64,000 nucleotides of DNA from Bryoerythrophyllum caledonicum (GCA_963971425.1 OZ020514.1:16745218-16809217); one strand, 5' to 3'. Positions 45,809 through 58,040 are shown, numbered from the stretch's first letter. Numbers and translations are program-made. The notes: generated from the sequence alone by a model not told the origin.

Positions 45809-46168
45809 TGAATCACATGTGTTTTCCACAAGAAGTCAAGCGACACGCACTCCACAAGGGGAGAATCAACGAGTGCAACTAAAGTAGAGAATGCAGAGCT
45901 TTCACTAATGATAAACCATCACTTTACAAGCAAAGAACTCACTAATCATTCTCTAACCTTACTCAGAAAGCTTGACTTGACAAAGACGTCAAGTCAAGGA
46001 CGTGTGCGGCGCTATACGCACACGCATACAACCCTAAGTGGATGAAAATCATCCACGGATGAAAGTGGTGCACCGCCGTTCGTCCCTAAACACACGTAGA
46101 TTAGTAACAAACTAATCTACGCTAAAATCTATGATACGGAGAGACCCTCGACGCCACGTCCCGTGACA
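45809..46168 (-). repeat. 5' LTR-like repeat (360 bp)
   Basis: Minus-strand ends TGTCACGGG ... GTGATTCA, the TG...CA rule. It differs from 36618-36977 at about seven positions, mostly transitions, suggesting a fairly recent insertion. It contains TTGACGTC/GACGTCAA-type inverted words and an ATTAGT...ACTAAT hairpin. Confidence 0.85.
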
Positions 46169-47435
46169 CAGTGATACAAGTCAGAGCCGTCAAATGTCAA
46201 GCAGTTTAGCTTGGGTCGAGCTGAAATGCTCGCTGAGCACTATAATATTAACAAAAAAATACTGGTGTACAAAATTGGACATTTACAAAATGTTCTGCCT
46301 CCATACACTCGCAACTACGTTACACTAACCTGACGATGAGCTGGGAACATCTGCGACAGATACGTCCCGAGCGGGCGACTTCGGACGGGAAGAGGGGCGT
46401 GTCGGCGGCGATGGGGGAACAAGAGGCGATTGACCCCCCATGGAGACGGGGGAGGAACCCGCCGGAGACGGCAGCAGCAAACCGCGAGATAGACTCCCAA
46501 TCCCTTCTTCCGCTAAGAGGGAGGCTGGGGAATCGCAGTATTTACTACGGGTGGTGTTGTGGGGGCTGCAAACAAATTAGCTGACATGAATCTCTGCATC
46601 ATGAGCATCATCTTGGCATGCCTCTGGTCTTGGTCCCTCTTCATCTCTTCGTCACGCCTCCGCTGCAGATCCCTGAGCTCCTGGTCACGCTCCGCCAGCC
46701 GCTGCTCCATCAACCTCATCCGGGTGGCCTCTTCCTTGAGCTTCTTCTCGAGGGAGATCAACCTGTTGTCGTCATGTGCACTACTCGCAGTAGCCAACGG
46801 AGAGCGGCCACTCGCGCTAGCGACTTTCCTCTTCTTGGCAGTGGGCCGAGCGGATGACCCGCCCAAGGTGGGAGCTAAGTGAGGCCTGTCAAAAATCTCT
46901 AGAGAATCCAACTGTGGGAAGTCGAGTCGTTGCCACGAGGAAACGATTGTGTCTCCTGCTTCAGATTGAGAGGCACTCTGAAACTCCGGCGGAGTGGCAG
47001 AACCGAAATCGTCATGGGGCTCATTATCTAGAGTGGCCGTGCTCGAGCTCGGACACTCAACCAAGGTGCTCGGTTCCTTGTCTTCCTCTTCATTGCCGAG
47101 GTCAACAACTGCTTTACCCTTCCCCTTGGCAACGACCTCTCCAACCTCGGGGAAGATCTTCGCGTTGACGTGATACGAAGCAACAACAAAATCGGCTAGA
47201 TCCAACGTCAACGCGACCTCCATGGCGTCGTCGAGATCGTGCTCATTGGTGTAGTGGGAGATGCAAAATGCCTACAGATCCAACATCTGTACACCAATGG
47301 ATTTAACAAGTAACACTTTAGGACGAATTAAACTAAAGTGAATAGGGAGGAACACTGATACGAAAAGTCAGATATTGCAACTTAAGGGAAACGACACGAT
47401 TGATGACTGCAAGAAAAATCATAAAAGTATATGCC

Positions 47436-47560
47436 GACACTTTAGCTCGACTCGAGTTAAAGTGTCACGCTACAAAAGCATAAGAGACGACCTCTCTGAA
47501 ACAATCCATGCACAGACAGAGAGAGGTATCAACAATTTAGCTCGACTCGAGCTAAACTGT
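47436..47560. repeat. Two TTTAGCTCGA palindromes in intron 3
   Basis: At 47436-47466 (GACACTTTAGCTCGA-C-TCGAGTTAAAGTGTC) and 47534-47560 (CAATTTAGCTCGA-C-TCGAGCTAAACTG), both within the inferred intron 47572-47272. Confidence 0.85.
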
Positions 47561-49018
47561 AGGGTAACTTACCACACTCGCAATGAGCAATTTCGTCCCG
47601 CCAAATAGCTGGACAGCTGACTCCCCCTTCTTGCAGAACATCTCCAGGACCTTGATGAAGAACTCCATCCTGAGCTCGTTCATGTTCATGCAGTATGAAA
47701 GCTCGTTGTACTTGCGCAGCTTGGTGTGCAATACACGCTCCGGAGCTGCGTAGGTCTTCTTCACTGCCGGGATCTACGTGAGCTCTATCTTGAAGAGAAA
47801 GAGGAGGCGAACTGGGTCGAGAGCGTTGTTGCTCTTAGGCGCGTATCCTCCCAAGCGCTCGTTCTCGGAGGGAAGATACTTCGACTGCAGCACATTGTAC
47901 GCATGGCACAATGACAGGCCCTCAACAAACGCTGTCACTTGAACGTGTGACTGCTCGTCGCTGCAAATGAAGAGCCATGCTGGAAGACCGATGAGAAGAG
48001 GCTGCCCTTTTGATGCGAACATCGTCATGAACTCGTCGAAGAAGGGCCTCTCCAACGACGACGTTGCCTTCCCAGAGAACCCATGGATGTTTCGAAAATC
48101 GATGATGCCGAGCTTCACGTTGCAGCCCAGGTTGCGCCATGAATCCGAAGGCCACGTGTCAAGCGAATTCGTCGCCGCCTTGTATGAACGAAAGTGCAGG
48201 GCTCCCTGAGGTCGAACGAACCGCGACCGCACATCGATGAAGACTCTGAAGAACTCCTTAGCGTACGAAGAGAGATCTTCACATTTGCAGTTGCGAAACT
48301 GCGTCTGTCTCGAGTCCTTGTAGTACGAATCCAGTGGACCCCAATCCAGAAGGGCACGCTTTGAAGCCTTGCTGACGTTGTAGTTCTTCTTAAACGTCCG
48401 CCAATTGGAACGACTGTACGCTCAAGAGCTATTAAAGAAGGCCAGCTCCGGCCTGATCAACTGCAGCTCCATCCGAGCGACCTCCTTTCTCTTCCTTCGA
48501 TCGACCCAGTCCATGGCGCTGCAGCAATCCTCCAGCACAGAAGTTGGTTGCTTTATAACCACCTTTGGGTAAGGCAGTTTTTGAGATGGCCCTGATTGAT
48601 TGAGAATGTGCTTGCACATTTTCGCGTGATCGGCTTCGGTCATGTTGCCGAGAAACTTGAAGAACTTGCGCGTCAGAACCCCATCCTTCTCAGGCACCCA
48701 AGACTTGGCGTCCTTGAACTTTGCCATGGGCGTCGATGTTGAATCGACGTTGATGAGGTTCCCATGCGTTGCCGAGGAGATGACATCGGACGAGATCTTG
48801 AAGGTCTCATCGAATGAGGTGATGATTTTCACCTCGTTGGTAATAGAGAGCTCCTTCGCCTTTCCGGCTTTCTTGAGCGCCGCCTGGCTCTTAGCAACGT
48901 CAATCATAGCAAAGCGCTCACGAACGGAGTCAAGAAATGGCTGCACAGAACATAAGAAGGCTCATTGAGTTAAAATTGAAGTAGAAAATTAAACATGTCT
49001 AATAGGGTCCAACTTCTG

Positions 49019-49143
49019 CAAGTTAGCTCGAGTCGAGCTAACTTGCAACCTAAGAGTAGACATTGAAAGCGAGTCCACTCTAAACACAACAGAATACAGA
49101 TATTCAGCAAGCATGCACTTAAGCTCGAGTCGAGCTAAAGTGC
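49019..49143. repeat. Two TTTAGCTCGA-type palindromes in intron 2
   Basis: At 49019-49047 (GCAAGTTAGCTCGA-G-TCGAGCTAACTTGC, perfect) and 49115-49143 (GCACTTAAGCTCGA-G-TCGAGCTAAAGTGC), both inside the intron 49167-48941. Confidence 0.85.
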
Positions 49144-50680
49144 ATGACCTTAGTTAAGATATATTACCTCAAAGCGCTTGTCATTGGCAATCTCCACTAC
49201 CGTTCGCCGTCATGACTTGTGGTTTCCGCGAACGCCTGTGGCGGAGTGCTTCGGCATTGGTCTCCCAGCTTGGATCCACAAAGCACGGGAGCCAAGGATA
49301 TTCGTTGCCCAGGTCGGCTTGAACTAGACCAAGTGATTCACGCGATTATAATACGTGGAAATCTTTCTCAGCTTCTCCGGATCCTTTGTCCAGGCAATGT
49401 AACACAGCTAAGTTCAGAAGTGCCTTCTCATCACCTCTAGGACGTTGCCGTTGATCATTTCCTTTGATACAGCAACATTGTGCTGGCCGTTGATGATGTA
49501 GAAGTCGTAGTCGCTGAGCTCCCCCACAGTCGTCGGCATAGCATCGAGCTTTGGCATGACACAGAGAGTCTGCTTCTGCGTCTTGTCGGGCATTTGGAGG
49601 TAGTAATGCTTTAACTCCTCGATGCCCCGAGGCTCGAATGCACAGATCGTCCACTCCGGTGGTGCATTATGCAACCTCATCAGGTCAAGCTCGATCTTCA
49701 TCTCTCTGTCTCCATTGAAGAAGCAGATCTGACACTCCGTCCAGAATTTTTGGTAAATCTGTCGAACGTTGTTGTAGTGGATTGCCTCTCCGAATCCGAG
49801 CGCCGAAGGAAGCTCCAAGAGTGCAGAGGCCATCGAATTGGCCATCTCCTCCTCTGATACGAGCTTTGTCTTCTTCCTAGAAGAGGTCTCCAGCTTCTTA
49901 GCAGCTGAGCGCTTTTTAACGGGGGAAGCAGACAGCGTGTTGCGTAGGGTGCTTCGACTTGTTCTTGCACCAGGTGTTCTAACCGGGACCGACGCTTGAC
50001 TCATATCCTCGCTACCGGTCACGGCCCCCGAAACCATTGAAATTTCTATCGGGCGTCTTGCCGCGATATTTTTAGCCTTATCTAGAGCGGAAAAGGTACT
50101 CATTCTTGATAGAATGACGCGGAGTTTGTTAGCTACAGCCTTTTCTTTCAGCGGCTGACTACTACTAGTCTCCCATTTCTTTAGAGAGATTTCGTGGATT
50201 TTCTGAGCCACTATTTCATCAAACTTGGACCCCCTGAGTGATTCGATTAAATTGTTGATACTGAAGGGAGATGAACTATTGTCCACTACAACAGTAAACA
50301 AATACCGCTCTACGGACTTATTGGTTGTCTCACACGACAACTTAACGTGATCGTCATCTTTGTGGACTGCATCAGTAATTCTGGTCTTGAAGTCAGTGTG
50401 TTGGAGTTCAGCGATATCACCAGCGAAGGTCTGACCAAACACAAGATTGTCCGTAAACGTTGCCCACAGCAGCATCTACTTTAGTGTCATCGATGGGTCT
50501 TTGAGCTCCCAGCAATCCAAGTGGTTGTTGTCGTCGCCATCCTCATCATCAAAATCGACGGGCTTTGGCTCGAAGAAGTGCTGAAGCTGAGTCACCATCC
50601 TGTCCCTCTCATATCTGCACACACACGAGAGCGAGTAAACATATTAGATTGATGCATTGATGATCCAACTAGGAGGGAGA

Positions 50681-50747
50681 GGTTACACTTTAGCTCGAGT
50701 CAAGCTAAAGTGTAACCGATTACTTTAGCTCGACTCGAGCTAAAGTG
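50681..50747. repeat. Two TTTAGCTCGA palindromes in intron 1
   Basis: At 50681-50717 the arms extend to GGTTACACTTTAGCT / AGCTAAAGTGTAACC. A second lies at 50721-50747. Both sit in the inferred intron 50788-50615. Confidence 0.85.
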
Positions 50748-51074
50748 CTATTCCATAGAATGTAAATCTTTAAAGTTCTGACACTTACAATATTAATTTG
50801 GACGTCTATCCAAGACGTTGTTTTTATATTCTCATCAACATCTTGTTCAACTCCCAGAACTGTGGAAGAGCTTCAGTTCCGCTTCAATCACTCACGAACC
50901 TCACTCTTTGAGGTTCTCAAGTGGTTGGAACGGGACTTAAGCTCTTGCACACTTGTGAGAGGTGAACGAGTAGAAGACTTGAGTTAGGTCATCGATTGCG
51001 TCGTCAAACTTTACTTTCAGATTGTCATTAGGTGTGAACGTAGAGGTATTTGATATGTGCATTCGGTCCTTTGT

Positions 51075-51565
51075 TTTACAATTTAGCTCAATTCAAGGTA
51101 AAGTGTGTTGGCTTTGATGAAAAGATTTAGATTGTTTAAAATATTGAGTTTGAGCGTAGAAATTATGATCACTTTAGCTGGAGTCGGGCATTAGCGTGAC
51201 CAAAGACACATTTTATCGTACATTTTAGCTCGACTCGAGCTAAAGTGTGATCTCCAGAGTGCACTATTGAGTTGCATTTTAGCTCAAGTCGAGCTAAAGT
51301 TGTCCTCCACTGTGCACTCTGGGCCACACTTTAGCTCGAGTCAAGCTAAAGTGGTCCTCCAACGTGCACTATGGGCCACACTTTAGCTCGAGTCGAGCTA
51401 AAGTGACCCTCCACTAGAACACTACTGGCCACACTTTACGTCGAGTCGAGTTAAAGTGCAGCCAAAAGAGCACACTGGAGAGCCCACTTTAGCTCGACTC
51501 GAGCTAAAGTGTGGCCAATGGTGTAATATGGAGGGCCCACTTTAGCTCGAGTCGAGCTAAATTGT
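51075..51565. repeat. Array of seven or more TTTAGCTCGA palindromes upstream of the ParB-like gene
   Basis: Clear copies near 51222, 51275, 51332, 51379, 51433, 51485 and 51538, plus degraded ones near 51080 and 51173, spaced about 50-57 bases. The spacers are related (TCCTCCACTGTGCACTCTGGGCCA), so this is a tandem of about 52 bases, each unit centred on CACTTTAGCTCGA-S-TCGAGCTAAAGTG. Confidence 0.9.
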
Positions 51566-51769
51566 GTTCATTGAAAAGCTTATTTATTGCAGTTTGTGCA
51601 GATGTGTCTTTTGTTATATGATATTCAAGGCTCAGGGTTTAGGGCTCTTGGGTGAGTATGGTTTCACCTTTCAGCCATTGATTATGAACTTTAATCCCAG
51701 ACAAATTCTGCTAGAACTAGACGTCCTGCAAAAACAATAACAAACCCACACACACAAAATCAATCAAAG

Positions 51770-52140
51770 TAGCACATGGAAACCAACACATTGAAACCAG
51801 AACATTGAAACCAGCACATTGAAACTACCACATTGAATCTAGCACAAAGCAGCACATTGACACCAGCACAAACCAGCACAAATAAACCAGCACAAACCAG
51901 CACAAACCAACACAAACCAACACAAATAAACGAACACATTGAAATCATTCACATTGAAATCAACACATTGAATTCAGCACATTGAATTCACCACATTGAA
52001 ACCAGCACAAACCAGCACATTTAATCTAGCATAAACCAGCACAAATCACCACAGACAACCACAAACCACCACAAACCAACACATTGAAACCACCACATTG
52101 GAACCAACACATTCAAACCAGCACATTGAATACACAATTT
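51770..52140. repeat. Tandem ACCAGCACATTGAA minisatellite
   Basis: More than 25 imperfect 10-15-base units built from CACATTGAAACCAG and CACAAACCAG. Frames over it are artefacts. Confidence 0.9.
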
Positions 52141-52369
52141 CATCTACGTACTCACACATACATGAAAAGCAATGCTACACATATATAATGATTCATCACA
52201 TTATATCAAAAGCAATACTACACATATATCAAAAGGAATGCAAAAGTGAATGAGTTCACTTACCTTTAAAACTCAGAAATCCGACTGCTAGAGCTGCAAA
52301 TCTTCTTCCTCGTTCACGTCAATCCTCCGAGCACGGCTATTTCAGAGTCGACGTGCTCACAGAAACTCA

Positions 52370-52455
52370 CATAAACTTACAGCAATTCACACAAACTTAC
52401 ACAAACTCACACAAACTCTCACAAACTCACACAAACTCACACAAACAACCCTAAA
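52370..52455. repeat. ACAAACTCACAC tandem repeat
   Basis: About eight units of ACAAACTCAC. Similar wording recurs loosely to 52700. Confidence 0.8.
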
Positions 52456-53525
52456 CTCCAGCGCTACAGTATACACAAACTCATCTACGTGCTCACAAAC
52501 TCACACAACCAGAATGGCACGTCCAACAAACCCTATCCGCAAAAAACCCTAAACTCCAGTAAATTGCGCACGAAAGCCTGAACTGCAGCGCTAGAGTATA
52601 TACGAACTTAACAAACCCTGTAGATATTGACTCTAACACAAACCACAAAGACGCAATGACGAACCTACACAGAGACTCACAAAACTCACAAAACAACAAC
52701 GCGTAGAAGAACGTCCAAAAAACTCGGACAACAACAAAAAGAGGGAAAAAAAAAGGTCGCACCATGATTTCATGGAGTACTTCCTGGGGCACCTAAAGCC
52801 GTGCGGGTCGAAACCCTGTGGCCGTGCGGTGCTCCCGAGATACCTCGGAATCCCTTTGCGATAATGGGGTGAGACCCTCGGGTATTAACGGTGGATGCAC
52901 CACAAATCATTCACCTTCGTTATTGATACCCGGAATTTCAAGAACTCAATTTAATCTTACTAGAATAAGTTCAAAATATTATGCGCGTGTAGTATTTATG
53001 TACTCGTTATTTTCCTGCACAATTTATCTGAGCCATTAACACTACAATTTTTTTTATTCTGGGGCAACAAGCAGGCAGTTAAGGAAAAGTGGTTCTTTCC
53101 AATTTCATTCGTATGATCTAAATTAAAACTTTTAAATTGACATTTTCTCAATAATACACAAACTTGGATTGCACAGAAGTGAACGATTCTAGTGTTAGTG
53201 TTAGATTTAGTGTTTAGTCTTTAGTGTTATAGTGTTTAGTTTTCTTTAATGCTTTTGGTGGATCAGCAGGCTTTTATTTGACTCGATTTCAATTTTTGCT
53301 TTACACAAGGTGTAAATTTGTTACCATCGATATATATAAGTTCCTCCTACACCAGTTTCTAGGTGAAGCACACTTAAGAGAGTTTTAAAGCTACGATTTT
53401 AAGATTCTATTACTTTTAATTCAAGTTTTGTTTTTTTGTGAGTTTGATATTATTTACTATGAGAATTGAGCAGACAATAAGTATGTTAAGACCACATCTT
53501 GCAATTGTATAAATTTAAAATAAGT
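52456..53525. other. Stretch without a supported gene
   Basis: A minus-strand frame at 52792-52493 gives a hydrophobic, Cys/Phe-rich product without domain; I do not support it as a gene. TTTAGTGTT repeats lie at 53190-53240. Confidence 0.4.
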
Positions 53526-53529
53526 GCCA

Positions 53530-53630
53530 GTGCACACTTTAGCTCTATTGGAGCTAAAGTGTGCATATTTTCTGTTTAGTTTCCTACATTTAGTTATGGT
53601 GCACACTTTAGCTCTAATAGAGCTAAACTG
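53530..53630. repeat. Two loop-variant hairpins of the TTTAGCTC family
   Basis: CACACTTTAGCTC-TATTG-GAGCTAAAGTGTG and CACACTTTAGCTC-TAATA-GAGCTAAACTGTG. The arms are the family arms, but the centre CGASTCG is replaced by a five-base loop. Confidence 0.8.
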
Positions 53631-53639
53631 TGATTTTTT

Positions 53640-55080
53640 TCTTTTTTTTTCACTTCATTTTGCTTTAACTGTAACGGTACAAATACTGTAGTTAGAGCAT
53701 CTCCACCCATGACGGAGAATTTCCCAGGCCAGCGGGAAGGTGCCCAAGTTTGAGATGAAGGGAGGGGGGTTACCCTTTTCCCCCCACATTGTCCCCGAAT
53801 TGGCCACTCTGAGAGAACGCCAGCGCCCAGCACTAACGCCATAGTAGGCTAATTTTTTTGGGGGTTTTTATTCATTTTTTTAATTCCCTCGTGTCATTAC
53901 ATGATTGAACACATGCTCCCGAGGAGTTTTGGTGTCCCTTGTATTTTTCGTAAATTTATTGTTTAGAAGAACCGGCGCCGCCACTTCATTGGGCCGAGAC
54001 ACCGGCCTAGGCCTCGCGGAGTGGGCTTTACCGTGTTTATTCTTGCAACTCGGTCCCTTTGCCACCGTGGAGATTCTCTTTTTCTAGTACACTATATGTC
54101 AACAATTTGGCAACTACTTTTAGCCACCATTGTCATGAATATTATCCCTCATTCGTTCACCTACTACAGTTCATTTCGTAATAGCCTCAAACAAAACTCT
54201 ACCCTAGCACACAAACTTGAATATTCAATGAATAGTATTAGATCATAAACTTCTGCCTACCGGTCGCCATGCATTTTTTTTTCGTCTCATCTTCAACCTC
54301 AATTTCTTATCATCTTATCCACAACTATTCTCATTCGCATCTCTTGCATTACTTCCTTTTCATCATTTAATATTCTCTAATGAATATATAATGTGTAATC
54401 ATATATTTAGCCAATAACTAATGACTTTGTAATGATTTTTTATAAGATAGTTAATGTATATTTGTATATTTGTAACTTTTTAATTAAAGAATATTTAAAG
54501 AATATTTAAATATTATTTAATGAATGTTTGAAGTTTTAAAACTATAATTTATGATAGTTTAATTAATATTTGTATATTTAATGATTATTTAAAGGGTATT
54601 TAATGTACTGTTAATGAAGAGTTAATGAATAGTGTATAAATTTCTAATGTAAAATCATTGTGTATTTGAATATTCAATGAGTATGTAATGAATATTTACT
54701 GAATATGTAATGAATATTTACTGAATATGTAATGCACATTGAATGCATATGTGATGGATATCTAATGAGTATTTGACTTGTATTTCTATATTTATTGTAT
54801 GTTTATGTTTTTTCCTTTTCCAATATTCCTTTCTTTTCTCATTTTCGTTACAAGAAGAATGTTCTTATATTTCCAATCTTCTACTTGTAGTTTCATTTTC
54901 CCTCCATATTTTACATTCTACTTTGTCCAATTTTTGATATTTTCCTTTTGCTCTATACCTACGTCCAATTATTCCCAAGCTCTTTCTTGCAAATTCTTGT
55001 TTTTCTACATGCACTAAACCCTTCTTTACTGTAATGCTCAAGATGTAATCAAATCATGATTAAGGTTTCCTACAGTAACT
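53640..55080. other. AT-rich stretch without a supported gene
   Basis: At 54400-54780 there are loose TAATGAATATTTAA repeats. Short frames only. Confidence 0.45.
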
Positions 55081-55239
55081 GTCCACAAGTAAAAAACCTT
55101 ATGCTCCACTATTTACTAGGATTGACATTTAGAGTAGTAGTTGACATTTAGTGTTAGATAGTTTTGTCACTACACTAATTGTAAATTTTACAATTACTGT
55201 ATGGATTCCTATTTAGTGTCCACTACACTAGAAGCCATC

Positions 55240-55530
55240 TTCTGTATACTGGAGCTACATAGTGCATTTTTGCTTTCTAATCCACTCCATTTAGTGATGG
55301 TGTAAAATTTAGCTATAGTAGAGCTAAACTGTGCATATTTTCTTCTCAGTTCACTGCACCTAGTGATGAGGCACACGTTAGCACCAGTGGAGCTAAAGTG
55401 TGTACACACACTCCTTTTAGTTCATTGCACGTAGTGATGGTGCACACCTCTGCTAAAAACTGAGCTGCTGTATGTGCAATGTGTATTTCCACTTCTTCAA
55501 ACAATCATTTTGAACTCCGTACTTCTCTTT
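55240..55530. repeat. Hairpin block, left copy
   Basis: Three to four hairpins with variable loops (near 55310, 55374 and 55440), spaced about 66 bases, with spacers reading TTCACTGCACCTAGTGATG. The block ends in TTCCACTTCTTCAAACAATC. The same order of hairpins, spacers and tail is found at 61280-61500. Confidence 0.65.
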
Positions 55531-56820
55531 ATGGTTAAGTATTTCACAAGTGAAATAGTAATCTTTTGAATTTTAAAAGGATTTTCAAAATATGTGGACC
55601 TAAATCTCCAATAGTAATATTAAAAAACAAAAAAATATGATAATCCCCTAGTCTTCAGTGGATATGAAGTCTAAGTATTCTTGGTACCCTAGATCAATAA
55701 TATGTGACAATGTGTGAAAAATGTATGAATTGGGATATAATCTTATTTTTCACTAGAAAAATAACTTGTTTTTCCACAATATCATTCGTTCTAATATTAC
55801 TTCTATATATTGAAATATCACATTCCATATTGTGTCATAGAAATTGGTTTTTTAGGTTTCACGACGTGTCGGCAATCAAGAAGTTTCTCTCTTGGCTCGC
55901 ATAACTTTTATTAAAGATGTTCAGTGAGAAAATAAATTACTTATAAATATGCCTCATGACTTTTATCATCCTTCTACAAAATTTTCAGAATTTGAAATAT
56001 AATTTGCGACCACTGGAACGTGCTCAAAAACTTATTATTCTTTTTTTGCATGTATAAATAAATTCAAAATTACTTACATTACGAACATTAAATTATGCCT
56101 GATGCACTAAGTGATACACTTTGTATTAGTTATATGTTATATTTTGATTATCCTTTTTTTGTCATGAGGAGGTCTCTCCGTATTTTGTTTAAATCTTTTA
56201 ATATTGTTCCACTCTCTATGTTTTACAAATGACAAAGTCTTTAATTTCACGTCAAAACATGAAATACATTGTGTATGGTCAAGAATTCTTCCATCTTTCA
56301 TGTCATGCTTAGATTGCCACACCCTAAACTCATAATAATACAATGTGAACTCAAGAATAAGATATTTTAATTAAACTATAAGTTTGCGCACATTTCAAGC
56401 CTTTGAGTACCTCTAAATGAATAGTAACCAATTTCAATTCCAAATCCAGACCATGGGGACACTTGGTATTCTTGCAAAGGAATGAACATACTAATTTGAT
56501 TACAACATAGTATCATTATGCACATTTTTTGAACCCCGAAGAAATGATGTCCAAAGCATTTTTTAATACATACTTTTTTGCTCAAAATACACGTGCACAT
56601 GTAATATGTTTTTTTGTTTTTTTAAATGCTACTCATTTGTTAAGGTCTATGCTTTCAACATCATAGATAAGTCCTATTTGGATTATAATACAAATTCTTT
56701 CTAATCATCTCAATATCTTCTCTACAGTTCCCTATACCTTAGTTGAATTGTCAGTATTATGAATCTTCAAAGTATTATTAAATTGAAATGAAATGACATA
56801 AGAAGATTCCACCTTAACCA
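55530..56820. other. AT-rich stretch without a supported gene
   Basis: Only short frames on both strands; no repeat structure noticed. Confidence 0.4.
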
Positions 56821-56822
56821 AG

Positions 56823-56925
56823 GATCCTAAACCCTAAACCCTAAATCTAAACCCAAATTCCAAACCCTAAACCCTAAATCTAACTAGAAACCCTAAACCC
56901 TAAACCTAACCCTTAGCGTTACCAT
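56823..56925 (+). repeat. Interstitial telomere-like CCCTAAA repeats
   Basis: About ten units of CCCTAAA with CCCTAAATCTAA variants, the plant-type telomere motif in degenerate form. Confidence 0.8.
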
Positions 56926-57540
56926 AAAACCGTGTATATTATTCGCATGTGCGAGTATATTCGAGGTAGGTACTCTTCCTTATTTTATTCAATCGGGAAA
57001 TAGTTGATTCAGTTTCCCGCTGAGATTTCAAATTTGCAGTTTTTCAGGGGCTGTGGAAAAGTTTCCTCCCGCCAAATCTGAAGTTTCCTCCCGCCAATTC
57101 TGAAACAGTCGTGTGTCCGTCAGTGACCTTGCCGATCCTCGAAAACTTTCTTCATTTGTTTCCTTCTCACTTTGGTTGTTGTGCAAGGTTGTTGTGGAGA
57201 GGCTTGGAGGTAGTACAACTGTTGGAGGTTGAAGAAGGCAACATCTACAGGTTGTGCATGGTTGAGCAGGGCGCTTGCGCGAGGCAACAACGCACCGGTT
57301 GTCTTCTTCATAAGGTACACAATGTATACTTCTTGCATTCTCTGTGCACTCTAGCAATTAGGATGTGACAATGTTTAGGGTTATTGCGCTGGTTCCAGTT
57401 GCTACTATGATTTTGAAGCATCACTGCGAGTATCTTGACGGCTAACGCAAAGATTTGGATTGTAGAATACAAAGAGACAGATTCATTGGCTAAAGAGTTT
57501 TCCCATATGAATCCCAAAAACGACGCCGAGAATCACGGAA

Positions 57541-58040
57541 GGGCACTTTAGCTCGAGTCGAGCTAAACTGTCACTATATATTATTATCTACAATTTAGCT
57601 CGACTCGAGCTAAATTGTCGTTAATATTATGGAATGACAGTTTAGCTTGACTCGAGCTAAACTGTTAGTATATATTATTATCTACAGTTTAGCTCGACTC
57701 GAGCTAAACTGTCATCGGATATTAGGTAATACAGTTTAGCTCGAGTCGAGCTAAAGTGTCATACCTTATTTTCTATGTTTGTTTACCTCGACTCGAGAAA
57801 AATTGTCATACCGTCTAATAGTCAACATTTCAGGTCGGGTCGGGCTAAAATGTCATTGTCAACGATGAGATAATTTCATTTTCGGATTAAAACTAATCAC
57901 ATGAAATTGCATTCTTGTCATATAATACTATATGTGTTTACCTCGAGTCGAGCTAAATTTGCATGTATTACATTGTCATTTTAGTTGATTGGAAGTTCTT
58001 TTCAAGCGCTAGACCTTACCTCGATTCGAGCTTAATTTCC
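57541..58040. repeat. Array of about nine TTTAGCTCGA palindromes upstream of the DUF7869-like gene
   Basis: Copies near 57543, 57590, 57636, 57684 and 57731 are spaced 46-48 bases. Degraded ones follow near 57785, 57830, 57938 and 58020. Arm pairs differ in step: CACTTTAG/CTAAACTG, CAATTTAG/CTAAATTG, CAGTTTAG/CTAAACTG. The array ends about 100 bases before the start codon. Confidence 0.9.

Larger units (their letters stand above)
36618..46168 (-). mobile_element. Ty3/gypsy retrotransposon carrying a DNA methyltransferase and a PHD finger
   Basis: About 9.55 kb between 360-bp direct repeats. The minus-strand order is LTR - leader - Gag (two zinc knuckles) - protease - C5 cytosine methyltransferase - reverse transcriptase - RNase H - integrase - PHD finger - LTR. 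Integrase after RNase H places it in Ty3/gypsy. Seven in-frame stops and two -1 frame changes break an otherwise co-linear Gag-Pol. No TGG-initial primer site follows the 5' repeat (the interior starts CTTGACAAAG), and the immediate flanks do not match, so the element's ends are rearranged or of unusual type. Methyltransferase capture by charophyte and dinoflagellate retrotransposons has been reported (recalled, not looked up). Confidence 0.85.
46513..50870 (-). pseudogene. ParB-like plus DNA-methyltransferase-like gene, second copy, with three introns
   Basis: Inferred exons: about 50870-50789, 50614-49168, 48940-47573 and 47271-46513. Introns have good sites (GTAAGTGT...GTGTGCAG; GTAATATA...TTCTGTGCAG; GTAAGTTA...GATCTGTAG). 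The N-terminal half has basic linkers (KKRSAAKK). It then shows FEPRGIEELKHYYLQM and YDFYIINGQHNVAVSKEM, the NGQH-x-V-x-x-x-K motif of ParB/DGQHR folds. Next comes a methyltransferase-like half: KLGIIDFRNIH, QPLLIGLPAWLFIC, and ESAVQLFGGTKLLIASV, a motif-I-like strand, with DFRN where DPPY is usual. Exon 4 ends in a coiled coil with an NLS (KKRKV). Around nine in-frame stops and no frame change are seen. ParB-methylase fusions are common in phages and bacteria; here intron-containing. Confidence 0.6.

Noticed and set aside
45809-45850. Standard tRNA primer-binding site next to the 5' LTR
   Set aside because: The interior starts CTTGACAAAGACCC and has no TGG start; no tRNA 3' end is evidently complementary.
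51222-51565. CRISPR-like array
   Set aside because: Repeats are palindromic and the 25-base spacers are related to each other, so it is a tandem repeat; the DNA is eukaryotic.
51760-51948. Small Cys/Val-rich protein on the minus strand
   Set aside because: It is a translation of the CACAAACCAG minisatellite.
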